Shown here in pieces: positions 44,998-55,200 of a DNA stretch of 64,000 bases (position 1 is its first letter; every line of letters starts with the position of its first letter). A model generated the notes under the pieces. The model had not been told where the DNA came from, did not search any database, and saw only the letters and a list, made by a program, of their open reading frames with translations. The position numbers and the translations under genes were made by a program. Source of the stretch: Diadema setosum. Taxonomy: Eukaryota; Echinodermata; Echinoidea; Diadematoida; Diadematidae. The DNA lies in the NCBI RefSeq assembly GCF_964275005.1, contig NC_092702.1, forward strand, positions 7,178,330-7,242,329. Direction: 5' to 3'.

Positions 44998-46276
44998 ATG
45001 CCTCCGCCACGAAGTGGTGCCGGAGGCATTATGTTTTCGGGTTGTCCGTCCGTCCGTCCGTCCGTCCGTCCGTCCTTCCGTCCGTCCGTAATGAATTTTG
45101 TGGACAAGGTAACTATCGAAACCTGTTGAGGTATCCTAATGAAACTTGGCATGTATGTGTATTAGGGGGTGAAGTTGTGCCTATCAACTTTTGGGTGCAC
45201 ATGCTCGAGGTCAAAGGTCAAAAGGTCAAGGTAAAATACATAAAATTTCACTATTTCCACCATATCTATTGAATGCCTGAAGATATTTTCTTGAAACTTA
45301 GTGTATACATGTTTTACCCAATTAAGATTCTCTGGTGAAAGTTTGGGTCATTAGGTCAAAGGTCAAAGGTCAAAAGGTCAGGGTCAAATACATAAAATTT
45401 CACTATTTCTACCATATCTATTGAATGCCTGAAGAGATTTTCTTGAAACTTGGTGTATACATGTATTACCCAATCAAGATTCTCTGGTGAAAGTTTGGGT
45501 CATGAGGTCAAAGGTCAAAGGTCAAAAGGTCAAGTAAAAATATTAAAACTTCTTTTTTTTTCTCCGTACCTTGGAAAATTGTTCAAGGTATCTTCATGGA
45601 ACATAGTATATACATGTACTGACTGGAAGTGATTATCTAGAGAATGTAGGGTTCATGGGGTCAAAGGTCAGGGGTCAAAGGTCAAGTGCAAGACTTCAAA
45701 ATTTTACTATTACCCTCATATTTATGCAATGACAGCAGGGTTATTTTTTTACACTTGGTGTATGCGTGTGTAACCAAATAGAAATTCTCTGGAAAGTTTT
45801 TTTTTCTCTCTTTTTGCCTCAAAGGTCAAAAGGTCAAAGATCAAGTGAAAGTGCTGAACTAACTTTTTCCTCCATATCTCGGAAGTGGCTCAAGTTACCT
45901 TGAAACTTAGTACATATTATGCATGTTCTACCTGAAAGTAATTATCTTATGAATTTTAGGGTCAAGGGCCAGATGAAAATGGCAACAATTTACTATTCAA
46001 TTCAGAAATTGCACTTTTTCTCCACACCTGTACCTTGAAAATTACTCAATGCCTAAATGTATGAATGGGTCAAAGTCAAGTTAAAGTCCTTAAATCCCTA
46101 GATACATGCTCTCCTATTCATTCAATTAAACCTACGTCAAGGAAGGTGAACATTCAACACATTTGTGACAAACTTGTCATTCCAATATTTTGCCAATTTT
46201 GTGAAAATGTAATCACACAGTGTCCACATGTACTATCTAGACCTATTGGGAAAATCATGCATTATGGCGGAGGCAT
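44998..46276 (+). mobile_element. ATGCCTCCGCCA-ended element with AGGTCA arrays
   Basis: The left end ATGCCTCCGCCA and right end TGGCGGAGGCAT (46265-46276) are exact inverses. A (GTCC)n tract lies at 45042-45086. Internal units of about 150 bases recur (CACTATTT...CATATCTATT at 45249 and 45401, then diverged copies). Each unit carries AGGTCAAAGGTCAAAGGTCA-like direct repeats. Frames such as SVRPSVRP are artefacts. A CGCCAAAGCGACATTTCTAG tail follows the right end. Confidence 0.85.
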
Positions 46277-46314
46277 ACCAGTCGCCAAAGCGACATTTCT
46301 AGTTTTTTTTGTAA

Positions 46315-46491
46315 CAGTGTGCTCCCATTATAACGATCACAGTTATAAAAAAAATTCTGGTTACAACGAAGTAAAAATTCATTATCAGCTCTATGAATTT
46401 CATTGTTTATTTATTATTGGTTATATAAAATTTCAATGTAATGAAAGAAAACTGCAGTTCCTGAGGACTTCATTATAACAGAAGTCCACTG
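46315..46491. mobile_element. pogo/Tc1-like MITE (~177 bp)
   Basis: CAGTGTGCTCCCATTATAAC at the left and CATTATAACAGAAGTCCACTG at the right form imperfect terminal inverted repeats. CAGTG ends with a CATTATAACG motif resemble pogo/Tigger-type non-autonomous elements. Confidence 0.65.
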
Positions 46492-48569
46492 AATAGGCAA
46501 GGGGCAAAGGAAACCAACTATACAAAAATCAAATTTAAATGTGAACAGAAGCTCATCAGAGTTTTTGTGGCAAGTTGAAAGCACTCGTGAATGTACTCTC
46601 AGAGTTACTTTGACTAGTCTGCATAATACATGGGAATAGATGATGATAATGTTAGAAATATATTCAAAGTCTAACCTTTGGGTTTGACATGCTACACACT
46701 TGTTCAAATGAGCATATTTATTGAATAAGTTGTTTTTGTACATGTTTTATGTAGTACAATTGTAATTCTTTGTCACAAGCTTTGAAGGGAAGCCAAAGTA
46801 ACAGAGAAGTACATATTCCCAAGAATGAAATATGTAACAGTTGTTTATGTTAACTGCTGCTTTGGCAGTGGAGTCACCCAGTGGTCATACAAGTAGTTGC
46901 AAAATAAATGTACAATCACATATTTGTAAAGTTTTTTTACTACCTATGGTATGTCCAATTCCTGACCAATTACATTGTTTTAGTCTGGAAGGGATAAAAA
47001 AAAATGTACTACATGTATTAAAATGTGTAATTTGCATGTATTATATGTCAGCAGACTGGCATTTATCAAACCAAAGTCCATACATGAGTGTCTTTCTTGT
47101 GTTATCGTTGCTTGTTGTTTTTTTCCTTGAATTCTGACAAAATGAACTGTTAAAAAAGAAGAAGAAGAGGTCTGTATCAAACACATTTATGTTGACAAGT
47201 TTATTAAGATCATGTGGCTGTCCAGAATAAAACATTGCTACAAAACAAGAGACCTGAATATAATTAAGTGTGAAATGTACTTGTCCTCACTTCTCTGGAA
47301 ACTTCTGTGTCATTCGAGCACATGTACAAGGCTTCAAAGGATTTAACACATATATGTTGAAAGAAAAATATGGTACTTTATACAAGTGAGCTTGATACAA
47401 GGATGAAAGATGAAGGAGCAGTCATGAAAACACTAATATGGTTCAATGGGCACAATATCTTATAAAACATATAATACATCATAATACATGTACAGCTGTA
47501 CATATTATACAAAAGCAAACTTGTGTTCCTAGACAGGGATTTTTGCTCAAATCTTTTTTTCTTTTTTCTTTTTTTGCATGTGTTGTCTTTTTTCAATTAT
47601 TTGAATTTTAAAGTAAAAGTAAAAAGATCAAGAGTTTACTTTCTGATGTGTATTCCCAAAGTGGAAGAAGGTTTTTGAAATAATACAGGCAACAATTAGA
47701 TGTTTTTTTCTTCAAAATCAGAAAGATGTATTCAAATAAAAAATTGTTCAAATAATTCCCCCAGCACCCTTAAATCTGAGACATAAAAGTGTATTTTTTC
47801 CATTCTAATACATATTTTGTATGTTTTTAACCCTGAAAAGTCTTCAGAAATGACTAGACATCCCCTGCCTTGCAAAGTATGTACACCTGAAATTATTAGC
47901 TGTATGCCTGAATTTGCGTGAAATTATTACAAGTTGTATGCATGAATTTTACACATGCCAGATTCTTTTTTAAACACTTCCTGTGTCACTGAAATTTGGC
48001 AATTCATATACAGTATCATTTACAACACTAATTCTTGAATGTAGAAAAGCATGACGATCAACACTGGCTCCAGATATATGTGGCTTTTCATGCCAAGTTC
48101 ATGTTTTCATGTTTTTATAGCTAAAAAATGAATAAAAAAAGGAAAACATGGTGGAGTGCACACATGTGCCTTAAAAAAAAAAAAACACACATTTTACCTG
48201 TAACACATAAACTTTCATGATGCATGAAGTCACGCTTACAAAGTTTCATGACATTAAAGCTCATGATTCTAGAAAACCATATCAAAGACAGACTGTTACG
48301 TACACAACGATCTTCAAAAAAGGAGGAAAATAATATATTTGAAGGAAAGGATTCAATACTTGAATCTCTTGAATGCCAAAATTTTTAGTCCAGTTTACAC
48401 AGAAACTGAAATACTGTATGCATAGTACTGGCTTGTAGCATTTGCCATCATCTTCAGCATATTTTTGTTTTGTTTTGTTTAAAAGTTTTGTGAACTTATG
48501 GTTTATTCACCACAGCCCATGTAACGTGGGTTTTGAAAAAAATTGGCTGTCAAACAATTCAGAAAAATA
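46492..48569. other. Intergenic between convergent genes, nothing recognised
   Basis: AT-rich sequence that may include the distal 3' UTR of SLBP or ZDHHC16. No coding frame with a domain, and no RNA gene, was seen. Confidence 0.35.
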
Positions 48570-48767
48570 CTGTAAAACATGATACATTTGCGGCATGAAA
48601 TTTTCACAAATTGGAGCTGATGGCCATTTTCACGGCATGATATCTTTGCAAATTGCCACTGGCATTCAATGCATATAGTGTAGAGAAGAACATTTGTGTG
48701 CATTTTAATTTCGCGAATCTTGGCTCTCGCGAAATGAAAGTGCACGCGAACATTTCTCGTTTTACAG
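48570..48767. mobile_element. TA-flanked MITE with CTGTAAAACATG ends, copy 2
   Basis: TA|CTGTAAAACATG at the left and TTTTACAG|TA at the right. The interior aligns with 28679-28886 (GGCATGAAATTTTC, GGCATTCAATGCA, TTTCGCGAA). Confidence 0.8.
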
Positions 48768-49292
48768 TAAGTTGACAGCTAATATATAAATAAAAATAAA
48801 AAAAAAAATGACCAGCACACTGGAAAGGTGTTCCTGGATGTCAAAATGAATGTTTTATGCTACAGACATTGCTGTTGTAAAAAGCTTTTACAAATCAAAA
48901 ATTATAAAAAAAGAAGTTAAAAAGTCATACAAATATTTCAGTGCTTTGATAAAGCAGTCAACCTTGATATTGAAAATCTGCTACCACTGCTAAAAGATCT
49001 GTCAGAAAAACAAGAATTTGGTTAATCCTAGCAGACAGAAAAATTAATGGATATCCTGGAATAAATACAAAATTTGTACTGTACTATTGATTTGCTACCA
49101 AAGCATTCCTAAATACCATGCTTCTCACGTAAATAAAGCTTTTATAGAAATACTGACAAATCAAAACAAAAATTAAAAGGGAATTTGCAGGAGTGAACAT
49201 TACATCATAACTGTTTCTGAGGCAAGATTCTTCAAGACATGTAAGCATAAGTCCTGTTGGACTGTAGAAACTCCAATAAAAAACACTTTTAG

Positions 49293-49377
49293 CCTGCTGA
49301 GGACAGACTCATTTTGCTACAATATGCATTTCCCATAGACACCTGCTCGAGTATACGCCAGACTTGTCCTCAACGCG
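49293..49377 (+). mobile_element. 85-bp TTAA MITE, copy 4
   Basis: Left end CCTGCTGAGGAC, right end GTCCTCAACGCG, then TTAA at 49378-49381. The most diverged copy, but the length is the same. Confidence 0.8.
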
Positions 49378-49871
49378 TTAAGAGGAACAAGATGAAATCT
49401 ACCCCAGACTCTTGTACAGTACATCTTACAGTGTATGTAGGATACATTGTAGTTGAGACTTTGGCACTTTTAAAATCTAAATGTGATGATCAAATCCATT
49501 TCCATTCATGGTGGTTTACAAATGCTTTACAGGATCATGTATGATCCTCAAAATAAGGCTTTGTGTGTGTGTTTTGGTAACCCTATTTTCTGTCACCCTA
49601 TCTTGCGAGAGATTATTTGAAACCTTAAAAAAAAAAAAGAGATAAGCACAAAATGTTATATTACGTTTTACATAAAAGTTCAGTCAAATTTCTTTTTGAA
49701 CATGAAAAAATAAAAAGTTGAAATGAAAAATCTTCTATCCTCTTTATTCACTCCGTACAAGATATTAAAGTCCTATAGACTTTTCACATGGTCTACCAGG
49801 TTTTTAAATGTGACCACTCAGCTGAAAACCCACAAAAAGTGGCAGATAAGGATTCTTGTAATGGACTTTAA

Positions 49872-49956
49872 CCCGTTGAGGACGGGCTGATTTTGCTACA
49901 ACACGCATTTCCCATAGACACTTGCCCGAGTATACTCGGGACTCGTCCTCAACAGG
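49872..49956 (+). mobile_element. 85-bp TTAA MITE, copy 5 (reference-like)
   Basis: TTAA on both sides (49868-49871 and 49957-49960). Ends are CCCGTTGAGGAC and GTCCTCAACAGG. It contains the perfect 16-bp palindrome CCCGAGTATACTCGGG. The best-preserved copy. Confidence 0.9.
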
Positions 49957-49960
49957 TTAA

Positions 49961-51676
49961 TATGCCATTTGGGTTGACAGACTCAAATTTTGTCTTACCT
50001 GGAAGAATAAATTTTTCTTCACCTACTGTTAGTATTTGGTGGCTTAAAACAAAACTGAAATCAAGATAATAGCAGTTTTTCTGGACCATATTATAATCAT
50101 TTTATTTATTAATTTATTTTTTTTTGGGGGGGGGGACAGAAGCAGCTTTCACTGGGAAATAGAACATAAATTATTCAATTGATACTTTTGCACAGCATGC
50201 TCAAGTGAATCCTTAAATCATCTTTTCTCCCATTTCTGTGAAGCTGCACCTCCTAACTCTCTTATTTCAATCACTATTTGAGTGGGTTAGGATGGTCCAA
50301 TTTTAACAAGTTATACATCATTTTAAAGCTTAGAGCCTACTTTTCTGAACTTTGCAGAGAAGTGGAATTTCATGTTGGCCTACTTTTTATGAGTTTTGAG
50401 TGGGGTGGTCACAAATGGTACAGGCTTACTGTCTGGAAAAAAATATATATATGCAGTAACAGATAATTTAAAAAAGAAAGAAAAGAGAACCATGCTAAAA
50501 AAAAAAAAAAAGAAAAACAAACCAGATCATAATTTCCTGTTTCTGTATCAATGTTTAAGACACAAATTTTGTGGGACTTCTTGCACAACTTATAGTCTTC
50601 ATTTCAAAAGGGTCAGAATGAGTAAGGAATATCTCATTCTGAATATACAGTGTATAAAAAAAAGATAAAACATTAGAAATGCAGCTTACTCCAAAATGTC
50701 CAGGCAGAATTTGGTAAAAGATTAAAATGACTGATTAAATATCAGTACATCACAAGGTAAAGCATCTACTTGGAGACAACAAATCAACCCCATGACCATT
50801 AAAAAAAAAGAAAAAAGAAACATAATTTTGTCACTGAATTGTACTTGATTGAAGAAGTGAGGCTTTGTAGTAATGCATACGCTAAAGACTTTGATAGAAG
50901 TCATGTGGGAAAGAATCTATTTGAAGAAACTTATGAAAAAATCCAGTGTAATTCAGGTAGTGATTAAATTTGTCAAAATCACATAAAATGCAAATTAGAA
51001 AAGGCATTGATATCAGGGCCTCTAAACTGAGTACATACATTAAGAAAATGATTAATCATATTTAAAAGAAATTCAGCAATTGTAACCTCTTTCTAATTTA
51101 CAAGTCAAAAGTGCTAGATTTTAATAACTCTAGAACACCTTTCACGCAATTGATGCATTTTTTTACTTCTAAAATTTGTTTGTAACAAGGAGACTTGTGA
51201 GGTCATTAGATATCATTACCTCAACTAATTTGCATATGTGACTGATATTTTTGTTGTAAATTCACCGATCTTTCAGCATTCTATTAGTGTGACTGTAATA
51301 TGCCATTTATCAAGGGCAAACTGGAACATGGTGTGAATTTTCACTTCTATACCAGATATTTCATATGCACTAAAAATGCACTTCAGTCTTTTATCAAAGT
51401 CATGGTTGCATGCTTACAAAGCAGCTCACTCTTCTAGTCTCAGATGACTAACAGACAAGATCACATTTTGCGTGTTTTAATGTGAAAAGTTACAGTGGAT
51501 TTAGTTTTGTCTCAGCTCTTTCACCAAGAACTGTGTTCAATGAATACCTCTTTTGAAGCTTTGGGTGTTCTGCCATTCCTATTCCGCAAACAATATCTGC
51601 ATTGGAATACTAGATGGGATTATCATTTCTTAAGCACACACCACAGTGCTAACATGGAGCAAAACACATGCAATGG
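49961..51676 (-). other. SLBP: Probable SLBP 3' UTR / downstream flank
   Basis: Lies directly after the SLBP stop codon on the minus strand. It holds A/T-rich low-complexity tracts and no further coding exon. The polyadenylation site cannot be fixed. Confidence 0.35.
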
Positions 51677-52283
51677 CTATGCATCGACCATGAGCTCGTC
51701 GTCTCGCAGAAAGCACTCATCGAGGTCGAATTCATCGAAGATGGTGGCGGGACGCACCTCCTGCTTTGGCGGTGGGGGCGGCAGGATTAGTGGGGCAGTG
51801 TTGCAGCCAGTCAAGCTCAGGCTGTTGTTGTTATTGGAGCCGGCAAACGTTGTGTAGAGGGGCGTATTGTTGAGGTGGTTGTTGTGAATCACAGACTGCT
51901 GGGTGACTATAACCCTCTTTAGGGCAGCCATGAGGTCGTTGGTGTCCAGCGGGGGTGAGGCAGGGCAGTTGTTGGGTTCGGCGGGTGTGGAGGACGGAGT
52001 TGGTATTTTGATGCCGAGAGCAGGCTGGTCTGGGAAACCCGTCAGCGTGTCATCACCGTCATCGTCATCCGCGAGGCAAAGGTAATCGCTAGTCGCTGTG
52101 CTGGAGCGCGTCGTCATGGCTTCGAGTTCGGTGACAGGCGTGGACCGGTGGCTGCTCTCGTCGCTTGCGAGGTAGCAGTCACTGATACTCGAGGTGATGG
52201 AGGTATTCATGAGTTCATTCTCTGTCTTAATCTCAGATTCCATGGACCCTTGGGATGAGCTGTCGTCGAACACCAAGGATTTC
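51677..52283 (-). CDS. SLBP: SLBP exon 7 with stop
   Basis: Acceptor TGCAG|GAAATC. Encodes a long Ser/Thr- and Asn-rich tail containing a PPPPPK stretch and [19 protein letters not shown], ending in TAG at 51679-51677. The open frame extends beyond the splice site but is intronic there. Confidence 0.93.
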
Positions 52284-55200
52284 CTGCAGTGAAAACATTT
52301 CATCAAAAGTTTCCTGAGTATACCAATAATAATGCATTTACCATCCATTGGCCTCACACAACAACAAAAAGAAAGGTATAATAGGAAATTCAGGTGTAGT
52401 TGTAATACAGCGTAAATGGAGCACCCTGAAACAAAACAAATACAATGTATAGGAATCCTTGAGAGCACAAATCTTGGGCAAAACCTTGCATGGCAAATGT
52501 TTCAGTGGCAATATGCAGCAAAGCGTCATGTATTGGTGCATTTCTAGTTATTTGTTACAATTTGCATTAAAAAATGTAATAATTTTCTGTTGTATATCAT
52601 GGAAAATATTATATGGAAATGATATTGCCTTTTTAGAATTAGTATTTATGTAGACCATTTAAAATTATAAATTATCACTCCTGTTAGGCCCATATTTTGT
52701 GCATCTTGATGAGTATGGTTTAGGTCTTATAATGCACTAGAAATTCTAGTGTTCTATGGGGACAGCCTCTTCCAGAAAAAATGTCTTACTTCAATAGGTG
52801 TCACCCACAAAAAAGGTTGCCACATTATATTTTTTATCATATCATAGATACTTCTCCACAAACATTCATTCTCAAATGTAATAAAAAACATTGTGCTAAT
52901 GTCATTTTCTGTTACATAATGTTAAAAAGAAATACGTACGTTGCCTCCTTGCTGTTGACCTGAAGGAGTTCTGGTGGGTCGTACTCGTGCAGCTTGATGC
53001 GCCACAAACGGATCTGCTGGTCCCACGACCGGCGGCTGGCTATCTGGAACTTGTTTGGTGTGAATGGGTGCTTGCCCTTCACTCTTTGCTTCCTGCAAGA
53101 TTGAAAAAGAGTATGGGCATATAAATGACAAAATAATAAAATATGGTATACATAAAGTATGTGCATATGAATGCTGAGACCAAGTGGCAGAATAACATTA
53201 ACACTATGGCAGAGACATAGGTTAAATATGGTCACATATTAACTGGGACTTAACCTATAAGTTCCCATAACTGCATTTCCTGTTGTTTGATGGTGTTCTT
53301 TTTTTTTTTGAACAATTGTTTCTATTATTGTTTGTGTTTTCTTAGATGGACTAAAAAGTACTCTTACATTTGGGACCTTTTTTATATACATAAAATTGTT
53401 ACTGTTTGTTTCAGTTGAACAATTTGTAAAAGCCTCTTTATTGTAAAATTCATAACTGATCTTTGAATTGGCAACACATTCAAAAGATTACAGGTTGTAT
53501 TCATTTTGAAATCGGTAAATTTTTGTTAATTTCTCCCTAAGTCTGTGCAGATTTGATTAATTTAACCAACTACATTCAGTCTTTTTCTGGTACAAAATAC
53601 ATGTGAATTGAACTAGTGCTAATTTGCTAATTTTATAACAAGATGATAATTTTTCTACAAAATTCCCCAAGGAAACTGCGATTTGCTGGGGAGGGAAAAA
53701 ATTGTATACAACATGGTGTGAATTGAATAAATTTGTATGTGTGCGCATGCTGATTTTTTTTTTTTTATCTATTTGTTCTTTTTTCTTTCTTTTTTTTTTT
53801 TGCCAATTGCATCTCTGTCAATCATTTCAGGAAGAGGAGTTTCATTACAGTTTTACAAATGACAGTTTCCATTTTGATTTCAGAAGTTTGACTACACATT
53901 TCAAACACCAACAGCACAGCAGGAGAAAAAGAAAAATGGACCTGACTTAACAAATGAGGGAGTGCTTACCTCTTGACTGTGGCGATGTAATTGTCATAGG
54001 CAACGGTGTTCTTGCCATAATCAATCTGCTTCTGTCTGCGCATCAGAACAGCTGTGTCCTTTTCATATTCAGTGGGTTTCTTCTTGGCCACTTCCCTGTG
54101 TGAAAGATAAAGAACATTTAAATGAATGAAGAGTTAACTGAATTACTAAACAGCCATCAAATGATGAAGTGGACTTTAAGGTGGTGACTTGGCTCAGTCG
54201 GTAGCGTGTGTGCCTCTATATTCAAAGGACCCGGGTTCGATTCCCAAGTCTAACTGAGCAATGTTGTGCATAATCATGCCGTCCACTCTAGGAAATGGTG
54301 CAGCACCCTGTCCCTCATGTGTGAGAGAGTCTCACAACTCCTGCACATAAGATTCCGCTTCATTCATTCCTTGCAAAGAGCAGGGTGCGTAGCCCGCTGA
54401 AGTGGTCCTGCCTCACATCCAACTGGACCCCACTGAAGACCAGCTAGTGCAGCTGAATATGGGCTATCCAGCCATCTCCTTAGATGGAATATGCAACAAA
54501 CAAACTTTGTGATACACATGACTGTCTTAATGTTTTTTTCATTTAATCTTCTGTAAAGTTAATTTGAACATAATGTCGTGTATCTCTTTTTATCAAATTC
54601 AATGGCAGCTTTAACAAAAAGAAAAAAAAAATCTCACTTGTTCTCCTGGTCGTCGTTGCTGCAGGAGCTGGACTCGGACAAGAGTTCCAGGCGCCTCCTG
54701 TGTCGCTGCAGGTCTCGGGAGGCCCTGAACTCACTTGCCTCGTACTCCTCCACCTGGCTGGCCCAGTCCCCACTGGACTGGGACAGCTTCCTGTACTTGG
54801 ATGGGATCCGCGATGGGGTGTGTGGGCTACCAACATAAAATTAAAATTAAAATGACAATGACATTAATGATGATGACGATGATTCCGCCAAAGTTTTATC
54901 TTCCAAAGTGGCAAACCCTCACAAAATTTCAACAAACTTGCAAATGGAAGACCACATGAACATTAAAAAAAAAAAAAAAAAAAACTACATTCGTACACAA
55001 TTTTAATCAACAAAATATATTTCAGACAAGCTATTAAGAGTCTGCGAAAATGATTCTCACTTTTATCATGTGATTTATAACTCCTGATAATTTAGCTGTC
55101 CATAACACACCAAAATGATAGAAGATCAAACATTTGGGAATACAGCTTGACTGAACTTCTGAGAAAAGGCACTTGGAAGTGAGGGTCTATTCAAACTCTG

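Noticed and set aside
44906..45272. Frames with SVRPSVRP repeats
   Set aside because: Product of a (GTCC)n tract in the transposon at 44998; no protein expected.
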